From assembly GCA_023238725.1 (NCBI GenBank), contig CM041540.1, positions 2,321,001 through 2,385,000 of the forward strand: DNA of 64,000 nucleotides, in the 5' to 3' direction. Position 1 is the stretch's first letter; every line of letters starts with the position of its first letter. Positions 13,081-24,526 of the stretch are shown here, in pieces. The stretch is from Scortum barcoo. Lineage: Eukaryota; Chordata; Actinopteri; Centrarchiformes; Terapontidae. Position numbers and translations under genes: made by a program. Below the pieces are notes generated by a model. The model was not told the origin of the DNA. It worked only from the letters and a program-made list of their open reading frames with translations, and did not search any database.

Positions 13081-13728
13081 TCGTTTAGTGTCTCTATGTA
13101 GTTGTTTCGTGGTAGTTTTTTGCATCTCTGTGGTAAATTTTTGTCTTTGTAGTAATTTTGCATCTTTGTAGTTGTTTTAAGTGTCTTTGTAGTTGTTTGG
13201 TATCTCTTTAGTCTGCTTTGTGTCTCTGTTGTCTTTTGAATTTCTTTGTAATGTTGTTTGTTGCCTTTTGTAGACCTTTTACGCCTCTTTGTAGTTGGTT
13301 TAGTTTTTTTTCATCCCTGTAGTCTATATGTGTGTCTTTGCAGTTGTTTTGTGTCTCTTTATATCTGTTTCTTTATAGTTTATTGGAATCTCTTTGTAGT
13401 TGTTTGGCATGTTCTTTGCAGTCATTTCAATTCTCATTTTGCATCTGTAGCTTTTTCTCTCTTTATCGTCTTGTATTTTTTGCATTTCTGTAGTCATTTT
13501 GTGTCTCTTTGTAGTACGTGTGTAGTCTTTGTAGTCATTTTGCATCTCTTAGTTGACTTTTTGCATCTCTTTGAAGTCATTTAGCATCTCTTTGCAGCTG
13601 TTTTATGATCATTATGGTCATTTAGCATCTCTCTCTGTGGTAATTTTGTGCATCTTTGTTGTCGTTTTGCATCTCTTTGTAGTTGTTTTGTGTCCCTTTA
13701 TAGATGTCTTGTGTGTCTTTCAGTGACA
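13081..13728 (+). repeat. Degenerate tandem repeat of about 20 bp
   Basis: About 30 imperfect units of the type ttttgcatctctttgtagttg / ttttgtgtctctttgtagtc over roughly 650 bp. The small open frames on either strand here (for example 13258-13584) are products of the repeat, not genes. Confidence 0.9.
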
Positions 13729-15240
13729 TTCTGCAAATTATCATAAAGGTGTTGCCATTGGTTCAAAAATTGCTCCTGAACTTTGGTCTTTAATCCCCAC
13801 TGGAGATGAAGAGCAGCTGAAAGTTAGTCTGACAGATAATGTATGAAATACTACACAGAATAATATAAAGCATCAAACTAAACCTGAGCTGCAGGTCCTG
13901 TTTTCTTAAAGCAGATTGTTCTGTTGATTTAAATTTCTTCTAAATAGCCTCTGTATGTCGCACAGATGGAAAATGAAGGGAAAAAAATAAACAAAAGTTT
14001 GTTTGTGAGATAATCAAAATTAAAAGACTCTAATCGGGTCCAGCAGTTAAAACTGATCAGGACATCTGTACTTTTAAATCAGCTCTGTGGCTTTCCATTA
14101 AGAAATACTAACAGTCACTTCAGAGAGCCTTCGGGCCTCTTTCCATTTGGCCCTTTGAGTAATTCCTCTCTGCAAACTCATATATTTACTCCTGACAGGA
14201 TGACAAACTGCGAAAGTGTGTTGAGAGAAATTCGACTGGAGTAAAATAACTTTCTTGTCCTTTGTCAGATTTGGCTGAAAAGGAAAAGTTATCAGTTGCC
14301 TTTTGGTTGTTTGTGTTGACATTTTTCGTCCATCATGTCCTTCACCTCCTGGGCTCCCGAGTCCAAACATCTTCTCATTCTTCAGAAAACAGGAGCCCAT
14401 CTGGTGCCCCGAAGGTTCAACACACAACAAAAAATATGATACAAAACACAAAAACACAAGAAAACACACAAAGCGGAGCAAGAACAAATGAATGAAACGC
14501 CACAAGATTCGAACTAAAGTCGCACGTAGTTAAGTGAAGTGTTTCCTCATTCAGTCGTTCATTCATTGCTGTTTTCTGTCTTTTATTTTTGCACTTCAGG
14601 GTCCCTGTACTGCTGTCGATGCTCTGCTGCTCTGTGTGTTTGAGAATGAAAGCTAACAAAGCTTAAGAGACAGATAAAGCAGAGGAAGACTTAAAGCCTG
14701 TTCTCAGTAGAATTAGTCGAGTCTTTCTCCCAGACGAGCGGGGGAGGCTTTTGGCTTTTCATCAGCTTATTTTTGAAGGCTGTGAAGACACACAAACCAT
14801 ACGTTGTGTATCTTTGACGTTGCATGCTGATGATAAACGACTCTAATTGAGCATTTAGATATGAAGCCTGTGGCAAATTGGCTGCCGACAAATAAGACAA
14901 TATACCACCCACACACAAAAATAACAATCATCGCTGGTCTTGAACCTTTGTGCTGCCTGTGTTTGTCTGTTTCAGGATCATCTCGCCTCGGGGCCAGTCC
15001 ACTCTGCTGTGTTTGTCTGGGCAGAACTGCAATAATCTCTTTAAGCCCAGAGCTGCTTGTACAGCGAGCATCATGAATAATGTGGATGCACAAAGTTGAA
15101 AAGTAGAAAATATGAACATTTTCCTAAAAGGCCAACAGGAAAAAGTTGCATGTCAGGAGGAAATACTGCACTTTTTACCTGATCTTTATATGATATTATA
15201 TTATGATATAATTTTATACTGATCCCTACTTTAATGTAAT
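13729..15240. other. Intergenic sequence without recognised features
   Basis: Contains a 135-codon minus-strand frame (14098-14505) with a Leu/Phe/Cys-rich start, but codon use and overlap with equally long frames on the other strand argue against a gene. Confidence 0.5.
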
Positions 15241-15390
15241 TAAAGAAATAGTTTTTGGTAAATGGCTTATTCTGCAAGGAGAGGTGAGAAACTGGACACC
15301 ACTCTCATGTCTAATGGTTTAGCTTAGCTTAGCATATATTAAGACTGGAAAGCAGGGGGAAACTGCTAGCCTGGTTCTGTCCAAACACCT
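15241..15390 (+). repeat. Dispersed repeat family C, copy 1 (GCTTAGCTTAGC type)
   Basis: Runs from aagaaatagtttttggtaaa through accactctcatgtctaatgg, ttagcttagcttagc and agactggaaagcagggggaa to gctagcctggttctgtcca. The same family lies in the opposite orientation at 17355-17480. I recall it as frequent in teleost genomes. Confidence 0.75.
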
Positions 15391-15894
15391 CTAAATCTCA
15401 ATGATTAACATCTAATTAGTTTAATCTGTACAAAAACTAAAGTGTAGAAACAACAACATTATATATCAGAGTAGTAGTTCTGTATTAACATTTTAATGAT
15501 ATCTTGAATTTTGCTCAACACAGAAACTCACCAATTACTTCAACTTTTCTGCATTTGGCATTTGTTTGGTTTTTTTTGTTTTCCCTTGAAGACCCGATGC
15601 TCGCTCACACCTACATAAGAGTCAGTTCCAGAAAGAAGAAATGTTTGGAGAATATTAAACATTCAGAGAGTTTGAGCACAGGAGCAAGGACACTGAAAAA
15701 GACAGAGAGAGTTTTAATGATTTCACACTTCCAGCAACTCCAATGTTTAACTGACCTTAAAATGTGTTTTCTGCCCACAAGTATCTTGTTTGTGCAGCCT
15801 TTTCTGTTGTTTTTATGCATAAGAATTCCTCCAGACTGTATTTCATTTTGAGCAAAAACATAAATCATTTGCATGCACGTTACTCATAATATCT

Positions 15895-15985
15895 TTATTG
15901 CAGACTCAGAGAGCAGCTGGTGAACACTGTGGAGCATTTAGCAGGCTAAAGAGACAGATATTTCCCTCAGGAGGTGGAGGAGATG
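15895..15985 (+). repeat. Dispersed repeat family B, copy 2
   Basis: agagagcagctggtgaacac, ggagcatttagcaggctaaag and cagatatttccctcaggagg align with the copy at 10990. Shorter than the other two copies; it loses similarity after ggtggaggag. Confidence 0.78.
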
Positions 15986-16664
15986 ATATATCAAAGATTT
16001 CATGCCTCCAAGTGTGGAAAGATATTAGTTTTGTAGCTTTAAACCCCAAATGTGAACCCTTTTTAGGAAATTATTGAGGCACCTTTGGGAGCTGTAAATA
16101 AAAGCAGCACCTGGTCGAGTTTTGTTTTACTGCTTCTGTATCAGAGGACTTTTTTTCTTCTTTTCCTTCCTTTGAACTTTCTGTGACTCCCATCATCTCC
16201 GTGAGCAGAGCAGTCCTGTAAATTACATAAAGTGACTAAAAATGTTCACACACATTAACGCCGCCTGCTCTTGGCCTCCGTCCAAAGTCACAGTGTTTAA
16301 TGTCCGCGCTGGAGGAACTGCAGGATTTCTGTGAGGGATCAGCACAAATTCTCATAACCCCTTCACTTACGCTCCCAGATTACCTGATCTGACATGATCC
16401 GCGTTTGATCCCCGTTTTATTACACTCGCTCCGGACAGCGGCCGCCTCAGGGTGATTTCGTAAAGTATCTGCGCTGCACGCCAACGAGGCACTGCGGAGA
16501 CAGAACAGCCCGAGATCCTCGATGTACCTGCAGCAAGAGCAGAAAATAAAAACTAATACCAACAAAACACTGAACTGAGACTCATTAAAGGAAATAATGA
16601 GGAAATATTTGTTTTGTTTTCAGGCGGAGGTGAAGAGGAAAGCTAGCAGCCAGTTAGCTTTTTT

Positions 16665-16900
16665 TGTAACTGAGTACTGTCTATAAGTACATACATGAAG
16701 TATTTCTACTTTAATTGTTTTCTTTTCATCTTTTCATGCTACTTTCTACTCTCTACTCCACCACATCTCCTTTTTGCTTCACCAGATTTATCTGACAGCT
16801 TTAGTCACTTTACAGTCAAGTTTTTTTTCACAAAACATGTAAAGAGTTTATAAAATCTGATGTTTTGTTATGAATTAAACAACTTAACAGTTTATACATG
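16665..16900 (+). repeat. AGTAC-rich dispersed repeat, copy
   Basis: tgtaactgagtactg, gaagtatttctactttaatt, tactctctactccaccac and atttatctgacagctttagtcac show the family order from one end. Confidence 0.58.
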
Positions 16901-16984
16901 TACAGCTGAAATGATTCATCAATTAGTCGACTGACAGAAAATTAACTCCGTAAAATCATTTCATTTCACACACACCACAAATAC

Positions 16985-17060
16985 TCACTCAAGCCCCAAA
17001 TGTGGATTCATCCGCCGCTGAAAATAGTCCCCCCCAAAAACGCACTATTTCTTTAGAAGG
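16985..17060 (+). repeat. Dispersed repeat family D, copy 1
   Basis: Core aatgtggattcatccgccgc followed by tgaaaatagtcccc; further copies at 33900-34060 and 52385-52530. Downstream it continues with cgcactatttctttag. Confidence 0.78.
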
Positions 17061-17354
17061 AAGTAGTGATATAAAGTAGGTGATGAAGGTATATTTTCTT
17101 CATTTCTTCATCTTCAAACTTCATTTTTGCACAGATTAAACAAACCTAAAGTGTAGGTGTAAATGAGCATCAGGTCTTCAAGATATCAATAAAAGAAACA
17201 ACAGGACTTTTTTCTACTCTTGGCCAGAATCACAACTAATCCAGCATGAAATGAATTGATGTGAATTTTTATTTTTACACTTCAGTTTCAGTAAAGATAA
17301 AACAAACTTGTGTTAGTTAGTGAGTTTTAGAGTCCCTCGAAAGCAGATTTTCTA

Positions 17355-17480
17355 ACCTTTGGACGGAGGCTAGCAGTTTCCCCCCGTTTCCAGTCTTAGT
17401 GCTAAGCTAAGCTAACTTTTTCCTGGTTGTTGCTTCATATTGACCTACAGATGTGAGAGTGGGGTCCATTTTCTCAATTA
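17355..17480 (-). repeat. Dispersed repeat family C, copy 2 (inverted)
   Basis: aggctagcagtttccccccg, ccagtcttagtgctaagcta, agctaactttttcctgg and atgtgagagtggggtccatt are the reverse complement of the copy at 15241, which gives an inverted pair about 2 kb apart. Confidence 0.72.
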
Positions 17481-19419
17481 TTTAAAGTCATTTTGAGTTT
17501 AATTTTTACATTTCATTAGCATTTTGAGTCTTTGTTACCAGCAGTTTCTTTTGTTTTATATCTCCGGATGGTTTCCTGTATTGCTTTGTACATTTTCCTT
17601 TATTGATCTGGTTGTTTTGGGTTGGTCGAGGGATAAGAAATCTACTGTATTCCTCCGTAATACACCAGTTACTTCTCGTATCCTACATACAACAGCGGAA
17701 ACATCTTGAAATCTGAAGTGCTTGTGTTTTACCTTGAACACCAGAAACTCATTCACACCTACATGAGAGTCAAAGTGGGAGCTTTGCAAAGAAATGAAAT
17801 TTAGCGATGTCGTACTTCCACCAGCTCTCTGTTTGCTCAGAAGATGTTTAAACGACCTTGAAAATATTTTCTAGCCAGAAATATCCTGTTTGTGCAGAGC
17901 GAGCTCAGTTTTTTGTTTGGAAAGATGTGTTAAAATCCTTTCAGATAGTGTATTTTTTTATTGTACAACAACATATTTACTGCAGCAGAGGCTCATTTTC
18001 ATCACGTCTGATGATGCACAGATTGATTGTGGTAAATTAGTTCAACATTCGAAGTACAAACACACCTTTTTTTTTTCGTTTACTCAGCTGTTAGATTCCA
18101 TTTTTATATTTTTCCTTGTTGGATTTCAGTCAATAGTCTGTATTACAAAAGAATGCATTTGAATGTGTTTGTATAAAATACAGATTTATGCAGATTATTT
18201 CCCGGCTGGCAGAAATAATTTCCGGCAGTCTCTGCTTGTTGCCTGGCAACTGCACAGAGGCGAGAAAGGGTCGGACACAAAACCTCCTTTTTTACCAGTG
18301 ACTTGTGTTTTTAACACTTCAGTTTTTGAGAAATGTTGATTATTATTATGAGATATAACTCACTAAAATGTGAGCTTTAAAGGTGCTGCAGCACAAATGA
18401 ACTTCTTTATCAGTTATTCAACATGCAGCTGGCATCTCTCCCGAACTCTCAGATTAAAGCCTCTCTCATGCAAACGTTTCTCGTCCACCTGCAGAAAAGC
18501 CATAAGATTTCTATACATTCCTCCACGTCTGATACCTCCATAAATGGGAAAAAGTGGGAGGAGGGGGATGACCCACGGAAAGAAAGAGAGAGAGAGATAA
18601 CTCGGCCTTACAAAGAGAGAAATAAATCAGCCTTCAGATTACAGCTGGACCTTCTTGTACTGCACATCTCTGCAAAAACACATTCCTCGCACATTAACAA
18701 CACTGTAAACAGCGTCTGGTACAGATTAGGAGAATAAAACAAAGGCAGGCCGAAGTAAAAAAGATTTATTCTGTGTGTTTGTGTGTTTGTTTGCCTGGGA
18801 GGGAAAGTGAGGAAGGAGAGAAAACACAAGAAGGTGAAAAACTTTGTCTTTTCTTTTTGAGAAGAAGTGAAATCTGAAGGGAAACTGCAGAAAAAAAAAC
18901 ACATCATGTTTATTTTCTCACACCGTCCTCTCATCTCTGCTTTATGTGAATTAGTGGATAATTTGACTCCCTCTGGCCTCTAAAGAAATCAAATAAAACA
19001 TCGGATGAATCTGTCAGCGAGCCGCTTGAGTTACAACCAAATTCATGAAACATCCTGAGTGTGAAAGGAGTCTGCGAGTAATTCACATTTTACAGTTTAA
19101 AGTCACTCTGATGGGAAATTATCATAAACTTTTAAAACTATTTTAAAGACAGCAAGTTAATCAGGATCCAATCCACTTATTTAGACCTCAAACTAACCCT
19201 CCAGCTCCTGTTTTACACCATCATCTGTGAATAAAAGGAGAAAAGCAGCTAAATAATCTGGATGAAGGGAAACCTCCAACCTCACTGAACATAAACAAAT
19301 TATGTAATCTGTAAAACTGAAGTTAAGAAACAAGAGAAAGACAAACAAACAAAAAGACATAAAATCTGTTTTTATCCATTTATGTATTTGTTTATTTTCT
19401 CTAAAAGTTCTGCATTGAA
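17481..19419. other. Intergenic sequence; one RFX X-box, otherwise unremarkable
   Basis: AT-rich with a GA-rich patch near 18580-18620. No gene recognised. Confidence 0.55.
18238..18250. promoter_or_regulatory. Perfect palindromic RFX X-box
   Basis: GTTGCCTGGCAAC fits the RFX consensus GTNRCC(N)0-3RGYAAC at every defined position and is symmetric. It lies 5.2 kb upstream of the candidate srgap1 promoter, in sequence without recognised repeats. Confidence 0.4.
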
Positions 19420-19790
19420 AAATTCAAAAGTAAAAGTACAAAAGTGTTAACATCAGCATAGACTTAGAGTAGCAGAAGTAAAATTACTCTTAATGCAGAA
19501 TGGCTCTTTTGAGAATAATAATAAATATAATATTATTGAATCATAATCAATGATGTATTAATTAGTTAATGACTTTAATGTTGCAGCAGGTAAAGAGGAA
19601 CTTATTTCAACAACTTTATCTGTTCGGTAGCTTGTAAATCTTTCACGGATCAATAGTTTTATTACATAATAATTTACTTGTTTATCATATTTTGTATTAT
19701 TAATCTGAATCTGCAAATTAGATAAAGTTATCAGATAAATGTAGTAGAGTAAAAAGTACCACGTGTGCCTTCTAAATGTACAAACAAGCA
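19420..19790 (-). repeat. AGTAC-rich dispersed repeat, inverted copy
   Basis: aaaagtaaaagtacaaaagt, tagcagaagtaaaattact, taatgttgcagcaggtaaag and tagtagagtaaaaagtacc read in the reverse order to the copy at 29780. Confidence 0.58.
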
Positions 19791-19989
19791 CACAACATAA
19801 AAATGACTGTACTTTGTACTTTGATCACATCACCTCAAAGTGCACATTAAATGATCATTAACAGAGATCAATACATAAATCAAAGTGATTTCATCTCTAT
19901 CGCTGTATTATCCAGTAAAATCTGTGCTCTGTGTAGAAATATCACATTAAAGTCCAAATCAACATCTGACTTTGTTTCATGAAACTGTT

Positions 19990-21128
19990 CCTGTGATGCA
20001 ATTTATACATATATTGAGAAGGCATTCGACCGTGTCCCTCGTGGTATTCTGTGGGGAGTGCTCCGTGAAGTATGGGGTTCCGGGGCCTTTGCTAAGGGCT
20101 GTTCGGTCTCTGTACGACCGGAGCAGGAGCTTGGTTCGCATTGCCGGCAGTAAGTCAGACCTGTTCCCAGTGCATGTTGGACTCCGGCAGGGCTTGCCCT
20201 TTGTCACCGGTCCTGTTCATAACCTTTATGGACAGGATTTCTAGGCGTAGCCAGGGGCCGGAGGGAGTCCGGTTTGGGAACCACAGGATTTCATCTCTGC
20301 TTTTTGCAGACGATGTTGTCCTGTTGGCTTCATCAAGCCAGGACCTTCAGCATGTACTGGAGCGGTTTGCAGCCGAGTGTGAAGCTGGCTGGGATGAGAA
20401 TCAGCACCTCCAAATCCGAGGCCATGGTTCTCGACCGGAAAAGGGTGGCGTGCCCTCTCCGGGTGGGTGGAGAGGTCCTGCCTCAAGTGGAGGAGTTCAA
20501 GTATCTCGGGGTCTTGTTCACGAGTGAGGGAAAGATCGAGCGTGAGATTGACAGGCGGATTGGTGCAGCGTCCGCAGTTATGCGGTCGGTGTACCGGACC
20601 GTCTGTGGTGAAGAAGGAGCTGAGTCGAAAAGCGAAGGCTCTCGAATTTACCGGTCAATCTACGTTGCCCCACCCTCACCTATGGTCATGAACTTTGGGT
20701 AATGACCGAAAGGACAAGATCGCGGATACAAGCGGCCGAAATGAGTTTCCTCCGCAGGGTGGCTGGCGCTCCCTTAGAGATAGGGTGAGAAGCTTCGGTC
20801 ACTCTGGGGAGGAGCTCGGAGTAGAGCCGCTGCTCTTTCACATCGAGAGGAGTCAGCTGAGGTGGCTTGGGCATCTGTTTTGGATGCCCCCTGGACGCCT
20901 CCCTAGGGAGGTGTTCCAGGCATGTCCCACCGGGAGGAGGCCTCGGGGAAGACCCAGGACACGCTGGAGAGACTATGTCTCTCGGCTGGCCTGGGAACGC
21001 CTCGGGGTCCCCCTGGAAGAGCTGGAGGAAGTGTCTGGGGTGAGGGAAGTCTGGGCATCTCTGCTCAGACTGCTGCCTCCACGACCCGGCCCCGGATCAA
21101 GCGGTTGAAGATGGATGGATGGATGGAT
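19990..21128 (+). mobile_element. 5'-truncated Rex3/RTE-type non-LTR retrotransposon
   Basis: Reverse transcriptase pieces in shifting frames: KAFDRVPRG, VGLRQG, PLSPVLFITFMDRISRRSQG, SSLLFADDVVLLASSSQDLQ (catalytic FADD), STSKSEAMVLDRK, VEEFKYLGVLFTSEGKIERE, then SQLRWLGHLF and REVWASLLRLLPPRPGP. The element ends in a short (ATGG)n tail at 21111-21128, as RTE-clade elements do. An extra T near 20190 and other indels break the frame. The 5' end is missing just ahead of the DRVPRG block. Assignment to Rex3 rests on recollection of that family. Confidence 0.85.
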
Positions 21129-23406
21129 ATTTTATCAATGAAATTATGAATATTTTTCAGCTACTCACTGCAGACAGAGTGAGTAAAATCATTCATAAAA
21201 CATGATGCTATCGTGAGTTTTCTCTTTTCTTTTCTAAAAGTTTCTCTCAGCAGGTTTGTGAATTAATCTTTGGAGGAAACTGTGAGTGAGGATGTTCTGT
21301 TGGTCTGTCAGAGCTGGAGGTGCTGAGAGAAACTGGAGGAGTGAGACAGCAGGAAACACTCGTCTGGGTCGGAAATACACAAAGTTAACGAGTCAAAGTG
21401 CAGATTTTATTCCAGATATCACAGCGAGTTATATTTTCAAACTGTAGGGGTCTAAAAATAATAAAAAATAAAGCTCTGAATGATTGTGATATTTGACATT
21501 TTAGTTATGAAACAGGCAAATGAGCATCATTAGCAGGTTGACTCAGCTTCAAAGAAAATCTGAACATCAGCACAACAAAACAACACGTGGTTATAAAGTG
21601 GAGGCAAACAACCTTTAATTAAGATGTAAAAGAACAAGTGGATGGTTCAGACAGTGAAATGTGAAGGTTACTGATCATTAACAGGGAGGCATGAAGGAGG
21701 CAGGAACAATCAGCTCAGTTGGAGTAATTAACCTTCACATGTATGATTGGCTGTGATGTAATCGTTAATTAAAGGAGGCTGACTGAACAACAGTGACTCA
21801 CACTGAACGCTGAGACACATTCATGGTTTTTACTTTCATTTGAATTCATTTCATTTCATTTGTGACAGAGTATTTTTACATTCTGGTATTATTACCTTTA
21901 ATTAAATGAAAGATCTGAGTACTTCTTCCACCAGCAACTGGTGAGATAAATATATAAAAAGACAGGTGTATTTCAATATTCAGTGTAATTGTGTAGTGTT
22001 ATTTATGTTTTCAATCACCTTTTCCAATGTGCAGGTAATATTTGTTGCAAAAGTGAAGGTTATTATTCTATTCCAGAAGAAAACAATGGTTAAAATGGTT
22101 CAATTTACTATTTTAATTATTAATTTCAAACAAAATAGTTGTCAGTGAAACCAAGAACAATGAGGGAGTCACAATAAAAACGATATGAACATAAAACAAG
22201 AGTCAAACTTTTCATTGAGAAAATCCATCAAGTGGAGATTCTCACGTTTCACCACTAGATGGAGACAAATATCAATAAATCTAAAGTGATTCTAACCCGA
22301 AGAAGATTCCCACTACAGGTATGTGAAGTACATTATTATACTACAGATATTTAAACTACATTATAATCCTACAGATATGTCAAATACAGTTTTATACTGG
22401 AGTGACTGTATATTTGAGGAGGAAATAAGAAAAATGAAGTTTTTTGTCACATTTTTGCCTCTTGAGACTTTTTAAATGAAACCATGTGAGATGTTTGGAA
22501 GGAAAATTTCTTTAATTGAGCTTTTTCACATAAGCTCCTCACAATCTCTCTATTTACACTCCACATCACACAATTTATATTTATATTATTGTCAAAACTA
22601 AACTGTACATCCAAAAACCACAAGTGAAAGGAGAACTTAAGATATAAAATAGTGTAAAAGTTCAAAATAAGGGAAGAGAATAAAGTACTGTATATATAAA
22701 GTAAAAGATAACACAATAAAAGTTCAGTACACCTTTCTAAGACTGATGCACCGAGAAATTCTGGCAGGACTTTTGCAGATTTTATCATATTTTTAAAGAT
22801 TTTATATTATTATAGGAAAATGTGGTGTTTGGTTTCTTAAAAAAACCTAACTAAACTTGATAATGACATTGGCTAAATCCATCATACATAAATGTAAATT
22901 TAGCAATAAAAAACGTATTTAGTTGTTTTCTTGAAGGATGTTGAACAATGTGTGAATTCAGCTAACAAAACTGTCTGTCAGAACACGTTTTTTATCATAT
23001 TTTTGTGGCTGTCTTTTGTTATTGCTCATTTTGTATACTATCTTATGTATACTGAATCTGTACTCAGTCTGTTAATGATAATAAAAAAAGGTAAAAGAAG
23101 TTAAAAACAAAATTGATGTGGCCGCATGAAGACAGAGTAAAGGAGTAACTTTAGTTTTGTAGTTTAATTTTTTTAATCACTGTGCAAAAAAAAATCAACA
23201 CAGTCTTTGAATATAAACTCTCCATATGGAAATAGTTTGTTTAAAGTAATAAATGTGATTTTAATATGAATGCAATCCTGAATAAACATCATTTGTGTCA
23301 ATAAATGTCACTTTTCTGTCATTAATACTTAAATATCATCAATCAGAGTCAGTGAAATGGACATGTGTGTGTGTGTGTGTGTGCCCTGCTCTGACATTTC
23401 ATTCAT
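21129..23406. other. Intergenic sequence upstream of the srgap1 promoter
   Basis: AT-rich, with an agagtatttttacattctgg / gatctgagtacttcttccac fragment of the AGTAC-type repeat near 21865-21935. No gene recognised. Confidence 0.55.
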
Positions 23407-23500
23407 TTCCCAGCATGCTCCGCGCCTCACTGGTCACCTCGGCTGTCAATCACGCTTCCGGCCCCGCCCCCCGCGCGGACACACCCATTTCCTCACCGGC
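23407..23500 (+). promoter_or_regulatory. Candidate srgap1 core promoter (ZNF143-type motif, GC box)
   Basis: TTCCCAGCATGCTCCGCG at 23407-23424 matches my recollection of the 18-bp ZNF143/STAF consensus at all but one position. A GC box (ccccgcccccc) and a cttccgg ETS-like core follow within 60 bp. CpG density rises here against AT-rich surroundings. No TATA box is seen. It lies about 1 kb upstream of the srgap1 start codon, with the (GT)n tract in between. Confidence 0.55.
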
Positions 23501-23529
23501 ATTTTTTTTTCCCTCACGCACGCATCGCA

Positions 23530-23531
<2 letters not shown>

Positions 23532-23595
<64 letters not shown>

Positions 23596-23638
23596 GTTAC
23601 GGCAGGGGTGAAGACAACATCACAACACCGGGGCTCAG

Positions 23639-23680
<42 letters not shown>

Positions 23681-23776
23681 TCCATTGCCTGTCAGTGGGT
23701 GTGTGTCCTGCACACCTCCTCCTCCCTGCAGACCTGTGCGTGTGTGTGTATGTTTGCATGCGTGTGTGTGTTTGCA

Positions 23777-23833
<57 letters not shown>

Positions 23834-23864
23834 TGTGCATGTGTGTGTGTGTATGTTTGCATGC

Positions 23865-23896
<32 letters not shown>

Positions 23897-23927
23897 GTGT
23901 GTATGTTTGCATGCGTGTGTGTGTGTG

Positions 23928-23968
<41 letters not shown>

Positions 23969-24077
23969 GTGTGTATGTTTGCATGCGTGTGTGTGTGTGT
24001 GTGCGTGTGTGTGTGTGTACGTGTGTGTGTGTGTGCGTGTGTGTGTTTGCATGCGTGTGTGTGTGTGTGTGTGTGTA
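23532..24077 (+). repeat. Compound (GT)n tract with TATGTTTGCATGCG interspersions
   Basis: Almost continuous alternating purine-pyrimidine sequence. A pure (GT)n run (23532-23589), a spacer, another run (23641-23680), then a block in which (GT)n is broken by tatgtttgcatgcg or tttgcatgcg about every 50-70 bp (near 23748, 23770, 23851, 23903, 23977, 24047). It lies directly upstream of the srgap1 leader. The long open frames on both strands here are only CV/HT dipeptide repeats. Confidence 0.95.
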
Positions 24078-24459
24078 ATTTCTGCATCTTTTCATCTTTT
24101 CATTCTTGTTTTTTCCATCAACAGGAGGACTTTGCGGCTCCTCCAGGCGGCGGTCACGAGTGGGTAATTTCTCTCTGAGTGCGCGTGATTTTTGCGTGCC
24201 TCCTCCTCCTGCTCCTCCTCCTGCTCCTCCTCAGCGTGGAGGTGCGGGGCCGCTGCTGGCTGTGTTGTTGCGGCACTGGATGGATCCACCGAGCGATGTT
24301 TGCGGGTGAAGCCTCGGGCGGCGCACAAGGAGGGAAATAAAGAGGGATCTCTCTCCTCCTCCTCCTCCTTCTTCTTCTTTTTTTTTTTTTAATTTATTTA
24401 TTGAATTCCTCCTGCTCCTCCTCACCTGCGGATCAGTCACCTCCTCTGTCCGCGGCGAC
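24078..24459 (+). other. srgap1: srgap1 5' leader, with a possible UTR splice acceptor at 24124
   Basis: After the GT tract comes a pyrimidine-rich stretch (cattcttgttttttcc) ending in atcaacag|gagg at 24124, a good acceptor. GC-rich, CpG-containing sequence with CCTCCT runs then continues to the ATG. This fits a non-coding first exon near the 23407 promoter being spliced across the GT tract. A donor could not be chosen with confidence. Transcription may instead start within this block. Confidence 0.45.
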
Positions 24460-24526
24460 ATGTCAAACTCAAACAAAAGCAAGAAGGACAAAGAAATCCT
24501 CGCAGAGTACGAGAGCCAAGTGAAAG
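24460..24526 (+). CDS. srgap1: srgap1 coding exon 1 (aa 1-22 plus 1 nt)
   Basis: The first ATG in the conserved frame lies in gcgacATGtca and gives MSNSNKSKKDKEILAEYESQ. Human srGAP1 starts MSTPSRFKKDKEII, so length and position of the start agree. The donor is aag|gtaaga, phase 1. The exon sits at the 3' end of a CCTCCT-rich, GC-rich leader. It supplies the basic N-terminal stretch that precedes the F-BAR helices. Confidence 0.93.

Noticed and set aside
13258..13584. A 108-codon frame with many Phe, Val and Cys residues that could look like a membrane protein
   Set aside because: It lies entirely within the degenerate 20-bp tandem repeat and has no start context or homology.
14098..14505. 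A 135-codon minus-strand frame starting with a hydrophobic stretch
   Set aside because: No recognised domain, overlapped by other frames of similar length on both strands, and no splice-bounded or codon-bias evidence.
19972..21149. Treating the reverse transcriptase pieces as a host gene
   Set aside because: Motifs, frameshifts and the (ATGG)n tail identify a decayed non-LTR retrotransposon.
23532..24077. Regularly spaced repeats resembling a CRISPR-like array
   Set aside because: The spacers are (GT)n and not unique, the units vary in length, and the genome is animal. It is a compound microsatellite.
23295..24178. Open frames of up to 290 codons on both strands
   Set aside because: They are Cys-Val or His-Thr dipeptide repeats created by the (GT)n tract, present in several frames at once, with no protein similarity.
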